DNA of 64,000 nt from Triparma columacea. Lineage: Eukaryota; Sar; Bolidophyceae; Parmales; Triparmaceae. The notes beneath the pieces are model-generated. The model made no database searches and was not told the DNA's origin. It saw nothing but the letters and a program-made list of their open reading frames with translations. Both the position numbers and the translations under genes were made by a program. Positions 21,274-33,431 of the stretch are shown piece by piece (positions within the stretch are counted from its first letter, which is position 1; every line of letters starts with the position of its first letter). Location of the stretch: positions 16,744 to 80,743 of the forward strand of contig BRYA01000661.1 in assembly GCA_030267965.1 (NCBI GenBank), read 5' to 3'.

Positions 21274-24200
21274 ATGGTGACCATGTCATTGGCCTTCCGC
21301 CAGATGAAGGCCATCCTGTGGAAGAACATGCTGTTGCGTTCGACAGCTCCCCTTTCTACTCTCATCGAAGTCAGCATGCCAGTCCTCTTCATGCTACTTC
21401 TCACCTGGATCAAGACCCTGGCCAATGATTACGATTCCCCCCCCATCGCGTACATGTGCGGGCAGACGTACCCGTGGAACTATGCCGATAGTGTTACGGA
21501 TATTTTACCCACTGGTTCCTTGGGACAGTGCCTCGTCCCTCCTGATGCCTGTGATCCTCCGAATGGTGTGGGTTCATACTACAAGAGCCCCATTGACTAC
21601 ATTCCCGGCCAGAAGACGTACCAGAACTTGGGGTATGTGCCATCCGCCGCCGGAGAGTTGTACCCCTGGTATTCCTATACCGTGGGTGATTCTTCTCCTC
21701 TCTTCACGGCTTCTTCCGCTATTTCCCCAGATAATGTTGTTACCTTACACCCTCCTTCCCCGACCTTTGTCAAGATGGCTCAAACCATGGATGCGAAGAT
21801 CGCGATTCTACCAATTCAGTCGACTGACGGCCTGGCGGCAGAGGCCACAAGATTTCAGGATTACTTGTCAAACATGCTTTCCAACGCGGGTGTTAGCCCG
21901 GAGAAGAAGATCAAAGCATTTGAATCCGAGGCTGCTCTCGATGATTATGTTACGGCGATCGAGTACGACAACGTTGAGAATCTTCCCGACAAGATCGCTT
22001 TCGGAATTGTCTTGAACTCTATCGACCCGGCGGCTGCTCAATTCGACTACAGCATCCGCGTTAATTTCACGGCGCCCTTGGACATGGGTCAGGATATGGT
22101 GAGTCTTGGCGCGGTCCCTTCTTAGCTTCCCCTCTTCATCCTCCTTACAACTCCCTCTCCCGCTCACGCAGGTGCCCAACATCAACAACAGCACTGATAT
22201 TCCTTCCTCCTTTTCCGGCACGAATTCTTCTGTCAACTTCCTCCTCCCGTCGACAAAGACTTTTACGGACATATTCTCGAAGCCTGCTACGTCCAGCTAC
22301 TTTTACGGGTACGCTTACTCAGGGTTCCTTGCCTTGCAAGAGGTAACAGATGAGTACTTGATGAGTTTCGCCAAGGTGACCGCAGATGGGGGTAACGTTG
22401 ATACTTTCGTGGCATCTGGAGCCCCTACTGTCGACACGATGGTTTCCATGTCGCTTTTCCCTGAGTTCTCTCTAGATGCGAATAATTTTCAGGCCATCAT
22501 CGGGACAGTCCTCGCGCTATTCTATATGCTTGCCTTTTTGTACCCCTTTTCAAGGTTCATCAGAGGCCTTGTGCTCGAGAAGGTGAGAACGCAGCTGGGG
22601 CAACAATTATTACTTTTGTTTTGGTGCACAATTTAGACACACAAGATGGCAATGCCTGCTTTCGTGTTCAGTGGGAGGGACGGTGCTATTCATAGATGTG
22701 TGGCCTCTCTACTCATCATCGCGACTAACTTCCTCCGACTGTCGCTTTGCTCATCGTAGGAGGAGAAGATCAAGGAGGGGATGAAGATCATGGGCCTGTC
22801 CGATACTGTTTACGCATTGTCCTGGCTCATCACGCTTACATTTCAGTCGTCGATCACGACTTTGGGGATCTTGCTCGTAACGAGAGGGTCTGTGTTCGAG
22901 TACTCTGATGACGCTGTCATCTTTTTGTACTTCTTCGCCTTCTCTGTTTCGGTGGTGATGTTTACATTTTTGCTGGCCACGTTCTTCTCGAAGGCAAAGT
23001 CGGCTGCCATTCTTGGCACTATCATATTCTTTGGAAGCTACTTCCCCTTCTACGCGGTTAACGATCCAAACATGTCAACTGTCGTAAAACTCCTCGCTTC
23101 TCTTCTCGCACCAACTGCGTTTGCCTTAGGTGCCGGTACGATTGGAAGGTGAGGAGTTGCAGGACGTAGTGATTCAAAGAAATAAATGTGTTGTTTAATG
23201 GTTCGTTCGCTCCTATTCAACCTGACCCGTCTTCGCTCCTCCGCTTGTGTAGTCTCGAGGGCGCAGGGGTTGGAGCTACGCCTGCTACATCGTTCGATAT
23301 ATACGACAACTTCTCGCTCTTCTATTGCATCTTCATGCTCGTCGTCGATTCGGTGCTCTACGGGTTGCTCGCCGCCTACTTCGACAAGGTCCTACCTTCC
23401 GAGTACGGAACCCAACTTCATTGGACTTTCCCTCTCACTTCCATCAAGGGTGTGTTCGTTTCAAAGGGCGGTGACGAGACAGAATCCGGGGCCGACCTTC
23501 ATCAGCCGCTCATTGATCAATTGGAGGGAGCTGCGACCAACACTGATGTCAAGGAGGAGGCTGTAAACGCGGACCTCATGAGCCAGATTACCGAAAAGAG
23601 AACACTGTCCATCAGAAATTTGCGCAAGGTCTTCAAGACAACGGGCGAAGATAGGATCGCCGTCAACAATCTCAACATGGATATGTTCGAGGGTCAGATT
23701 TCAGTGCTTTTGGGGCATAACGGAGCAGGAAAGAGTACGACCATCAGCATGCTGACGGGCCTTATCAACAGCACCGCCGGCGAAGCTTATATCAAAGGGA
23801 AATTAATGACGAAAGACATGAAGGATATTCGAAGTTCAATGGGAGTGTGCCCTCAGCATGACGTCCTCTTTGCGGACTTGACCGTCGTGCAGCATCTCAG
23901 GATGTTTGCGACGTTCAAGGGAGTCGACGCGCGAGACATTGAGAATGCTGTTCAGGAGACCATCGCTGAGGTTGGGCTGACTGAGAAGGCCAACGTTGCG
24001 TCTAAGCAGTTGTCCGGGGGCATGAAGAGGAAGCTCTCTGTTGGCATCGCCCTCATTGGTGATTCCAAGGTCGTCATCCTAGATGAACCTACGTCTGGGA
24101 TGGATCCGTACTCCCGTCGCTCGACATGGAACATCTTACAGCGTAACAAGGCCGGACGCATCATCCTACTTACTACGCACTTCATGGACGAGGCGGACAT

Positions 24201-27200
24201 CCTTGGAGATAGGATTGGGATCATGGCGCATGGTCAGCTGCAATGCATTGGTTCTAGCATGTTCTTGAAATCGGCTTACGGCGTCGGCTACACCTTCACG
24301 ATTGTGAGGACCAACGGAAGTACCGACTCTCAGGCAAAGGCGATCGACGACTGCGTGAGCAAGCACGTTCCGTCCGCCGACCCTCTTAGCTTGGTCGGGT
24401 CTGAGCAGTCCTACAGGCTCCCATTCTCCGCATCCGACAATTTTGTCGAGCTCTTTGAGGTCATGGAGAAGGACAAGCTTAGGCTTGGCGTTTCAAGCTA
24501 TGGCATCTCGGTCACCACCCTCGAAGAAGTTTTCATCAGAGTTGGGAAGGGCATCGCTGACGAGAAGGACAGGGAACACTTGAGCTCGATCGCGAGGAGC
24601 AGCAGCTTGGTTTCTGCCGAAGGGGTGGGCGGTGGCGTCGATGCTGCTGCCGGCGACGCAAGTGGGGGAGCAGGGGAGGTGAAGTCACCCCTCCTCAAGA
24701 GTGAGGCCTTGGAAGAAGCGACCGGCTCCGCGTTCGTATCCTCCATCACTGGACGTGTATCCGAGAGGAAGGTGTTCTGGACTCACACAAAGGCGCTCTT
24801 GCGCAAGAGGGCAATCTATGGTATGCGCGATAAGAAATCATTCTGCTTCCAGCTCGTCATTCCCACTATCCTCGTGCTCTTTGGTATGGTACTGCTAACA
24901 ATCTCGGGTGGCATTGACCAGCCCTCCATCGTGCTGTTGACGAGCGGGTCCGAGTTCAACAAGGACTTCACTGGGAAGTTGAGGAACCCTGTGCCGGTCT
25001 ATGTTGAGAACGGGAACACTGTCGGGTCAAAAATTCTTGAGAACCTCAATCTCATCCCAAACACCGATACTCTGGCAAAGGATGTCACCACGGAGGCTAC
25101 TGCTGCTGAAGACGCCTTCTACGGATGCAGTGTGGGCCCTGAGCCGCTGAAGTCCATGAGTTCTTATCTTATCAACACGCCAGCGGCTGATTTGTCGGAA
25201 GAGGAAGGTGCTTCGAGATACGGTGCCATCACGATTGCCGACTCTGGTACCGACGGAACGACATCGTTTGCTTACAACATTATGGTAAACGCATCTAGTA
25301 CGCATGGCCCTGGAATCTTTATGAATTTGGCCAGTTCTGCGAGTTTGATGACTCTCGTTGGAAGCAGCGACGCCTACATAAAGACCTCGAACAACCCTTT
25401 GCCCCCGACTAACAAGGAGAACAACTTCAGTCAAACTGCGGATGCATTCACTGCGGCGCTCATGGTGATGATCGCGTTCTGTTTTTTGCCTGCAAGTTAT
25501 GTTATTTTTGTCGTGAAGGAGAGGGAGGTGAAAGCGAAGCACCAGCAGATAATCAGCGGAGTCAGTCTCTCAGCTTACTGGTGAGTGGTGGGCGTCTCGG
25601 AAGGGTTATGTTTGTGTGTAGAATTGTCCATCGCTTTTGTCCATCGCTTTTGGCCATCGTCTCCACCATTGCCCACCCACCTGCCTAACTCTATCCTATC
25701 CCCCACGTAGGTTTGCGACGTTCGCTTGGGACGCAGTGTCGTACCTCGCTCCGTTTACACTGACGATGTCGCTCATCTACGCATTCGGAATCGAGAACTA
25801 CACCCACGGAGACGGAGGCATAGCTTGTGCGTTGCTCTTCTTGCTGTTCGGCCCCGCTGTCGCAGGATTTACGTACATCAGCTCTTTCCTGTTCACAAGC
25901 CACTCCACTGCGCAAAATATCGTCCTCTTCCAGAACTTTGTTACAGGACTTTGCCTCATGATCACGAGCTTCGTCCTCAGTCTCATTGATAGTACGAAAG
26001 AAATTAACATGCAACTGAAGTGGATTTACCGCCTCTTCCCTGGCTTTTGCCTCGGAGACGGACTCGTCCAGCTGACATTCTGCGTGAAGGGCAAATGCCC
26101 TACTTATGTAGACGGCGGTCTCAGCTTTGCTGAGACCCAAGGTCCTCTCAAGTGGGACGTGACCGGGGCGGACATCACCTATCTCGCGTTTGAAATTGTG
26201 GCCTACTTCCTCATCACATGGTTCATTGAATACGTTAGGAGCTTTCCGTCCCTCATTGATTGCTTCTCGAGGCTTACTGTCAAGGACCCGGGTGACCAGG
26301 GAGATGACGAGGCAGATGATGAAGATGTCGCCCTGGAGAAGGAGAGGGTAGCAATGGGGGATGCAGACGGTGATGTTGTTGTGTTGAAGGATCTGCGCAA
26401 GGTTTACGCGGCAAGTACGGGCCCGAAGGTTGCTGTGAAGGGGTTGAGCTTTGGAATCCCAAATGGAGAATGCTTCGGCTTTTTGGGAATAAATGGGGCT
26501 GGAAAGACCACCACCCTATCCATTCTAAGTGGAGAGTTCCCCCCCACCAGCGGAACTGGGTACATTGGCGGCTTCGATATCCGTGGCGACCAGTCGCTCA
26601 TCCGGAGGAAAATCGGGTACTGTCCTCAATTTGATGCGTTGCTGGAACTTCTTACCGTCGAGGAACACTTGTACCTTTACGCTAGGATAAAAGGTATGTC
26701 AGAGAGGAGCCTCCCGGGTATCGTGCAGGGCATCATGTCCGACATGGACCTGCTCGACTTCTCCAACAAGGCCGCAGGAAGTTTGTCAGGGGGCAACAGG
26801 AGGAAACTCTCTGTCGCGATTGCCATGATAGGTGGGCCCTCGATTGTCTTCCTCGACGAGCCTTCGACTGGCATGGATCCTGTCGCGAGGAGGTTTATGT
26901 GGGACGTGATTGCGAACATGAGCACCCGTGAAGGCAAGTGCTCTGTGATTCTCACGACTCACTCCATGGAAGAGGCCGAGGCGTTGTGCTCGAGGATTGG
27001 CATCATGGTTGCCGGGAGGTTGAGGTGCTTGGGCAGCGGACAGCATTTGAAGGTCCGCCATGGCTCCGGCTATGAAGTCGACGTCAAGATCGATGTCGTC
27101 CCAGCCTCCGCCGTTCTAGACGCCTTCACTCTTCTCGCGAGGTCGAGCGCGCTGCCAGTGAACTGCTTCGCAGAAATTCCGGCGCACATTGCCGCCAGCC

Positions 27201-27694
27201 TTAATGGAGGGAAGGGAGAAAGTGCAATATACAAGGACGAGACTGACGCCAAAAATATCCTCATCAACCTGTCCCTGTGTCGGGTTAACTTGGACAACCT
27301 GAAGAAACTCTGCATGTCCTTGGGGAAGCCTCAGCGCTTTAACCAGGTACATTCGCAGGGCAGCGGCTCGGCACTTTACGAGATGCACATGGTCACGGGG
27401 GCCGTACAGGTGGAGAGCTTCCTGGAATGGTGGATCTTGGAGGATCTGTTTGAAAGCTTGGAGGGGTTCTTCGCCAATGAATTTGATAAGGCCAGATTGA
27501 CGGAGCGCAGCACGTTGAGCAGCTGTCGGTATTCGGTGGCCGATCAGGGGCTGAGCTTGCCGCGGATATTCGGAGTTTTGGAAAAAAACAAGCAGAGACT
27601 GGGGATACAGGAATACAGCGTTGGACAAACGACCTTAGAACAGATCTTCAACCAATTTGCAGGAACAAACCAGAATCCAGAAAACGCTGAGTAG
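21274..27694 (+). CDS. Full-length ABCA-subfamily ABC transporter
   Basis: Exons 21274-22098, 22172-22582, 22760-23148, 23253-25580 and 25711-27694 join in phase to 1978 aa. Order is TM-rich domain, NBD1, TM-rich domain, NBD2, each TM domain starting with one helix and a large extracellular loop as in ABCA proteins. NBD1: Walker A GHNGAGKST, signature LSGGMKRKLSVGIAL, Walker B VVILDEPTSGMDP. NBD2: GINGAGKTT, LSGGNRRKLSVAIAM, IVFLDEPSTGMDP. All catalytic residues are intact in both, so it should hydrolyse ATP at both sites. Family members move lipids or sterols across membranes; the substrate here is not known. It diverges from the decarboxylase gene, 157 bp between starts. Confidence 0.93.
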
Positions 27695-27720
27695 AGGGGG
27701 ACTGGGGCGGCGGGGGGGGG

Positions 27721-28260
27721 GGAGTTAAAAGAATTTTTATTCAGAAACTTGCTAGCGGTATCTTCAACATTGACATTGCAAATCGAAAATCAGCAAAATT
27801 AAATTGTCTATTTAATAGCTACGAAATATATATTATTATTTACAATCAATTTTATAAACTAATTGAGTATATGTGATATTATTGAACTTGTTTTGATACC
27901 TCAAGAATATAATTTTAGTAATGTCTCAAACGCAAATTAATATTCCCAATTATTTTTATTATTGTGATTTGAATCTTTGGGTGTATCAATCTAACCTAAA
28001 TAAATATTTGAAAATTATCAGGTGTAAAATATTTTTTCACATGAATTTTGGTACATTTTGATGTAATTAAAAAGTTTCCAATACTTATTTTGAGATATGA
28101 AAGTAGCGACAAAGAATTTGGAGGACTTTGAAACATGAGGCGATTTTTAACAAATCTTGAATCACCCTAACAAACCAGAATTATCGATTTATAGGTTTTC
28201 CTTAATTAGGCCTCTACTCAATCTACCATTGAGCACTTGCGAGTTGTATAAAGATCAAAA
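27721..28260. other. Extremely AT-rich island, candidate centromere/replication-type element
   Basis: By hand count 144 of 540 bases are G or C (about 27%), and only 64 of 300 in 27781-28080 (about 21%), against roughly half in neighbouring genes. No coding frame longer than a few dozen codons and no clear tandem repeat is visible. It fills the space between the tandem ABCA and MFS genes, so it is not a simple divergent promoter; the MFS promoter is probably at its right edge. Confidence 0.55.
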
Positions 28261-28301
28261 ACAATACAGTATAGCTCAGTTTTTGTAAAACAATTGCTTC
28301 G

Positions 28302-30070
28302 ATGAAGTCCAATGGAAAGTATGCTAAGCGCCTGAGTATAATTTGCGGGATTCTTCTCGCCGGGGACAGCATTGAGGTGCTCCTGCTGTCCCTCCTTGGC
28401 CCGCTACTCCAGGCTTCCTCGTGGGCAGTTTCTCTTGAGATGATCTCTGCGCTCCAGGCGACGATTTTTATCGGAGAGCTCCTGGGGACCATGACCCTTG
28501 GCCCTCTATCGGACCTGTACGGGAGGAGGCCGGTTACGAACGCAGCAAGCTCAATGATTTTCGTTGCAGGTTTGGGCACAGCATTTGCCACGAACTTTTG
28601 GTCCCTGTTGGCTCTGAGGGTTATAGTAGGGGTTGGAATAGGCGGTTTGAGTGTCAGGTGAGATATTGCGGCATTCCTGGCTGTATCGACTTACTCAAAC
28701 CAACCCAACCAACCGACCCAACCAACCACCCCAAGCTTTGACCTTCTTTCTGAGATGACCCATCCCTCGGCTCGTGGCAAGCAGATGCTGGGGCAGCAGT
28801 ACTACTGGACTGCCGGGGGGCTCCTAACTTCCTTCTTTTACGTGATTGTGAAGGGTTGGTGGAGGGGCTTAGTGTTCTTGTCTTGCCTTCCTGCAATGAC
28901 GGCAGGAGTACTTTTTGCGATATACGGCACGGAGAGCTTGGAGTGGCTCGAGTCCCAGGGTAGGACGGAGGATAGACTAAGAGAGGAGGCGTGGATAGCA
29001 AATTTCGAGGGGGTGGAGTGGGAGGAGGACGCGGTCAAGGAAAAGGTGGTGGTTCAGGAGAGGGGGAGGAATGAGGGAGAGGGAGGTAAGAATGCCAACC
29101 ACACATTAATAACGTGTGGCTTTTCACGATGTCTATCCCATTGACGCAACTCTCTCCACGACTCGCTTCGCTCGTCGCAGATCGGACAAACCTAATAAAC
29201 AATAATGGGGGGGAACATAGAGGGGGGGGGAAACCCCCCCACAAGATTCTTTGTAGTAGAAAGTTCAGAGGGCAGCTTGTTTGCATGATGACGACTTGGT
29301 TCGGGTTCGGTTTCCTCTACTACGGTCTTGTATTTTTGACGACAAGGCTTTTCTCCGATGGCGGCGGCGAGGTTGACTCCAAGGGTGGAATAGATATTAG
29401 CTCCATCGCAATTAACTCCCTCTCAGAGCTGATTGGGACGAGGTGAGGATAGACAATTGAATAAAATGACACCAAACCAAGAAATCTAATCCACTAACGC
29501 AACTCTTCTGTCGTCGCAGCCTGGTGTACTTTACGGTCGACAAGACTGGGAGACGGAAATCCCAGCTTGTGGCGTACTCTTTTACCAGTGTCTTCCTCCT
29601 CTTCCTTCCCTACGCTGGAACCGGAGCCTCCCTTACCGTCCTCACTTGCCTGACGCGAATAGGTGAGAATGGACAAAACGCAAAACATATGATACGCGGG
29701 TCGAAGCTAATTATCCAGCTGTAACTTCTGCACATTAACTCTACCCTGTCCTTGGCTCACTTCACTCGTCGCAGCAATCATGTCTGCGAGCAGCGTGACA
29801 TGGCTCCACACCCCCGAGATCCTCACCACTGAGGCGAGAGGTACGGGGCATAGCGCCTGCAATGCCATGGCGAGGGTTGGCGCAGGGGTTTGTCCCTTCA
29901 TGGTCAACAGTGGCAGCGTCCAGGCAATCGGGTGGGGTATGGCAGTAGTAGGCGGCATCGTTGTCTTTGCCGTGTACTTGCTCCCGGAGAAGTTGGAGGG
30001 GAGCGAAGAGATGGGTAGCAAAAGAAGGAGAGAAGAGGAAGGAATGGAATTGAAAAGCTTATCGTTATAG
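28302..30070 (+). CDS. Major facilitator superfamily transporter (SV2/organic-ion transporter-like)
   Basis: Five exons, 28302-28657, 28736-29085, 29181-29442, 29520-29662 and 29775-30070, join in phase to 468 aa. MFS signatures: GPLSDLYGRRPVTN in the loop between helices 2 and 3, ALRVIVGVGIGGLSVSFDLL after the first join, a large central charged loop ending at the exon 2/3 join, and VYFTVDKTGRRKSQL in the second half (the matching D-x-x-G-R-R loop). About 12 helices are expected. The pattern fits the SV2/metabolite:H+ symporter branch. The N-terminus is short compared with that branch. Substrate unknown. Introns 2-4 share a TCGTCGCAG 3' end. Confidence 0.85.
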
Positions 30071-30103
30071 ACAATTCAAACTCTCCTTCATTTTACTTTA
30101 AGT

Positions 30104-31171
30104 TTACGCCCCTTGAAAAATCTCTAGCATTTCCAAATACGGACGCATCCCTGGAATGCCTTTTGCCCACTCAACCTCTTCTCTCCTCATTTCCCTGCTC
30201 CGAATCACGTGGGCAATGTCTAGCCTTGGCGACAGCTCATTACCGAAAGCGACAGAAAATGGCACCGAGAGCTTCGCCGAGTCCTCGTCCGTCCAAAACG
30301 GGGCGTACTCATTCGCGAGGACTCTCTCAAACGCCTCGGTGAAAGCGATCCCTACCATGTTGGGCTTTCCAACCTCCTCGATCAGTTTAACGAGCCTCAT
30401 GACGTCCTCGTTTGAGGTATTCGAGTCCCTGCGCACCAAAACAATGCTCGGAGACCCCCCTTCTCCTTGCGGCACTTCCGTCCCGATTTTTACGGCCCAA
30501 AGCAGGGGTGGGGAGGCGGGAAAGTTGGTGGGCGGGGCCACGCTCGCCGCCCTCAAAGGTTTCCCAGGGGTCGCGCAGAGAACGCGGTAAACGTCACGCC
30601 TACAGGAGGGAGTGAACAGGCACTCTTGTTCAAGCCTCTGTTGGAGGCTGAGCTTTGAAACGGGGGCGGGGCGGGCGCGGGGGGGAGGGGGGGGAGAATG
30701 CAAGGGGGGGGCGAATACCATTTTAGGGGCAGAAGGGGGAGGAGCGAATGACACGACGCCCTCCTTCTTGAATTCGAAAGGCAGAGGCGTGGCAAATGAT
30801 GACGAAGGCTGGGCAAACGACGACGAAGACAGCTTCTGCTCCTTGTTCGCAAATGACGCCGACAAAGACTGCTTATCCTTGTTGGCAAACGAGGACGAAG
30901 GCCACGCGAATGGCGACGACGGCGAACCTTGCGCGAAAAACGACGTTGACTGCTGCTGTTGCTGTTTGCCCTCAAACGACCCTCCAACCCCCCAACTACC
31001 AACTGTTGATCCTGAGTCTTGCATGGGCTCGCTTCCCATTTTGGATCCCAAGAAAGGGTTAGGGTTATCTCCACGGGGAGATTTAAAACACCCACCCGAA
31101 ATCATTCCGCGGGAGAAAGGATCATCGATCCTCTTTTGCCCGAATACGACCTTCTGTTTGCTATTCTTCAT
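30104..31171 (-). CDS. Hypothetical protein with Ser-Phe-Ala repeats
   Basis: Single exon, 355 aa, not recognised. Residues about 75-130 hold spaced repeats of SSSFAN/SASFAN/SSSFAQ/SSSFAT, which look like intrinsically disordered spacers reminiscent of, but not equal to, FG-nucleoporin repeats. Residues 140-170 are Pro-rich. The C-terminal 180 residues are well mixed and probably folded (RRDSNTSNEDVMRLVKLIEE, AFERVLANEYAPFW). The start codon is 67 bp from the oppositely oriented histidine phosphatase start, and the end is 33 bp from the MFS gene end. Confidence 0.65.
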   Translation of the reverse strand: MKNSKQKVVFGQKRIDDPFSRGMISGGCFKSPRGDNPNPFLGSKMGSEPMQDSGSTVGSWGVGGSFEGKQQQQQSTSFFAQGSPSSPFAWPSSSFANKDKQSLSASFANKEQKLSSSSFAQPSSSFATPLPFEFKKEGVVSFAPPPSAPKMVFAPPLHSPPPPPRARPAPVSKLSLQQRLEQECLFTPSCRRDVYRVLCATPGKPLRAASVAPPTNFPASPPLLWAVKIGTEVPQGEGGSPSIVLVRRDSNTSNEDVMRLVKLIEEVGKPNMVGIAFTEAFERVLANEYAPFWTDEDSAKLSVPFSVAFGNELSPRLDIAHVIRSREMRREEVEWAKGIPGMRPYLEMLEIFQGA

Positions 31172-31238
31172 TTGGTCAAAGGTTTTGCACCCAATCCAGA
31201 ACCCAAGAAACAGATCGATTTCGATCGATCCGAAAGAG

Positions 31239-32407
31239 ATGAAAGTTGGCTGGTTTATGCTGCTATATAGCCTCCTCCTACTCCTTTTATCTAGCTTCCC
31301 GACTCATTCACTTTCAATGACGACAACACGAACGATATATCTTATCCGCCACGCTGAGTCTGTCGAGAATATGATGATCCATGATTTCAAGACGCTTGTC
31401 GGGTAAGATTGCCAATAAAGTTGTGCTCCATACTCTTCAATTTGTAACGTAGACTTCATTTTGGGATTTTTACTCTACACTTTGATACGGTCGCGCGGTA
31501 TTTTACCATAAATATAGGTGACTTACCCCCTTTGACTAATACCCTCCCCTACCCTCTCGTCCTCCCTTCTTCCTCCCCCTCTCTCTCCCACTAGTATCTT
31601 CCCCCCTCCCTTGCCAGGTGAACCGTCCCCCCAAGTCCTCCGTCTAATAAACCTCCTCAACGTCCCCGCCCTAATAGACTGCGCCCTCTCCCCCCGTGGT
31701 GTCCGCCAAACCGAGGCCCTAAAAGATTTCACTTCCTCCTACAACAACGGCAAGGGTTTCCTCCCCTCAATCTTCACGCCCGGTCAGCAGTCGCTCGTGG
31801 TACACTCCCCACTAAGGAGGGCGAGGCAGACCTGCGCCATGGCCACCTCCCTCTGCAGCCCCAACGGGAACGACCCTGAGTACGACTGGACCAGCACAGG
31901 TTTAACGTCCCCCGGGGGGGAGGTTGAGGTCATGGAGCAGCCATTACTCTTGGAGAAGACGCCCGTGGAGTGGCTGCCGGGACTGGGGGGGAGGCTGGAG
32001 AAGAGGATCGAGAGTTTCAAGACTTGGATAACTACCAGACCTGAGAGCAGTATCGTGGTCGTCGGGCATAGCCAGTGGTTCAAGGTGAGGAGGATGAGGA
32101 GGGGAGTGAGAGGGGGCTAAGATATTGAAGGCGACATTGTATAACAGCGCGTAGACGAGTCGACTTCTTCACCAACCACTGGTGAAAGGGTTACTTTACT
32201 TGACAATTCTAAACCGAACAACGAACCAACCGACCACCAAACTAACTAATGAACACTCTCTTTCGACCAACCGTCCTCCGCTCGTCCCAGAAAATGCTCG
32301 GTATGGACAAGAAGTTTGACAACTGTGACATCTGGAAGGTCTCCTTCAACGACTCCAACTTGGAGTTCGGTGTGCCAGAGAGGGTCTACCAGGGTAACGT
32401 GGACTAG
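31239..32407 (+). CDS. Histidine phosphatase (phosphoglycerate mutase-like) with signal peptide
   Basis: Exons 31239-31402, 31595-32084 and 32291-32407 (256 aa) join in phase; the last exon is short and ends LEFGVPERVYQGNVD. A hydrophobic leader (FMLLYSLLLLLLSSF) precedes the catalytic strand IYLIRHAESVEN, where the histidine that becomes phosphorylated is in RHA. ALSPRGVRQ, VHSPLRRARQT with its phosphate-binding arginine, and the second catalytic histidine in IVVVGHSQWF are all present. It is probably a secreted or endomembrane phosphatase rather than glycolytic PGM, because of the leader and lack of the long mutase insertions. Substrate unknown. Confidence 0.85.
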
Positions 32408-32590
32408 CGCTAATTAATTAAGGCCCTGTAAAGGTGCACCCGAGTTGTTTTTTTCAGAAAGATTCAACATTAGCAGCGTATGGCACGTTAACCTTAAACC
32501 TCCATGCCCCCGATAGATATACACCAGCTGCTGCTTGCTGTATTATTTATGTGTGTATATTTAGACCCCCCCCCTCCCCCCCCCGAAATA

Positions 32591-33243
32591 TCATAGCTCC
32601 ACCTTCACCCCCATCGCGTCCAGCACATCCTGTTCGTTCCTGGTATTGCTCCTCCTCCACTTTCCTGATATGTAGTCATACGAGTCCTGGCTCTTGTTGT
32701 TCAAGCTGTACGCTTCCCAAGTATCAACGCTTTCGTCGTGGGACCTGCCGGTGTGCTCATCGCTTGAATTCTTGAGGTAGAAGTACCGGCTTTGGTAGAG
32801 AAGCTTCTCTGTTGAGTTTGTTCTTTTGCGGGTTGCAATCGCTGAGTTGTGAGAGGGGTGACAGAGGGTGGGGGACTGTTAGAAGCGTCTATCGGAGGGG
32901 CACGACAAGTCAAGAAAAGTGTATATGTCATGTAGCTATAATCACATTGATGCAGGTTCAATATTCAGGCTCCCCCCTAAATCCAACAACACCATCGGGG
33001 GGTTAGCGAGTGTTTGGAGTTTTTATACCACTCCTGTGTCACCCCTCCCCATCTTTTCTCCCCCAAATGTCCCTTCAAAGTATCATAAATTCCAATAAAA
33101 AGGCACATTGGGGTAAAAGGCACAGTAGGGGGTGCAAAAATGTTCCTCAAAGTCCTCCAGTTGATTCTCCGATAAACAGCTCCCAACTTACGAGGAAATA
33201 AAAGCTCAAGGATATCAGACCAGAGCTCATTCAGGTCTGTCAT
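32591..33243 (-). CDS. Small hypothetical protein, two-exon model
   Basis: Exon 33243-33192 (MTDLNELWSDILELLFP) and exon 32841-32591 join in phase by a GTAAGT...CTCAG intron to about 100 aa; an upstream ATG at 33294 would add 17 residues. The second exon reads well as protein (KLLYQSRYFYLKNSS; SYDYISGKWRRS; EQDVLDAMGVKVEL) and ends at a TGA at 32593-32591. I do not recognise a family. The intron could instead be read through from 33291 to about 32980, so the model is tentative. Its start is 137-188 bp from the VPS13-like start. Confidence 0.45.
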
Positions 33244-33431
33244 AACACAGTCTAACGAGCAAGTCTGCTCCTGACGTGCTTGACACGCTTGCATACCGTT
33301 AGGCACTTAGATTGAGGACAGAGAAAGTCGATTAATTTTGGGGTTCTCTGACACCTTCTCCGTTGCATGCTTTCTTCCCAAAATGCCCAAACTTAAAACT
33401 TCTCTTAAAATTCCTCCTCAAATTAAGCGCG

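Noticed and set aside
21117..21425. N-terminal extension of the decarboxylase frame
   Set aside because: It runs into the first exon of the ABCA gene and has no decarboxylase similarity; ATGs at 21116 or 21245 are sufficient.
32977..33306. 110-codon continuous minus-strand frame
   Set aside because: A strong GTAAGT donor at 33191 and in-phase acceptor at 32842 give a better two-exon model; the read-through remains an alternative.
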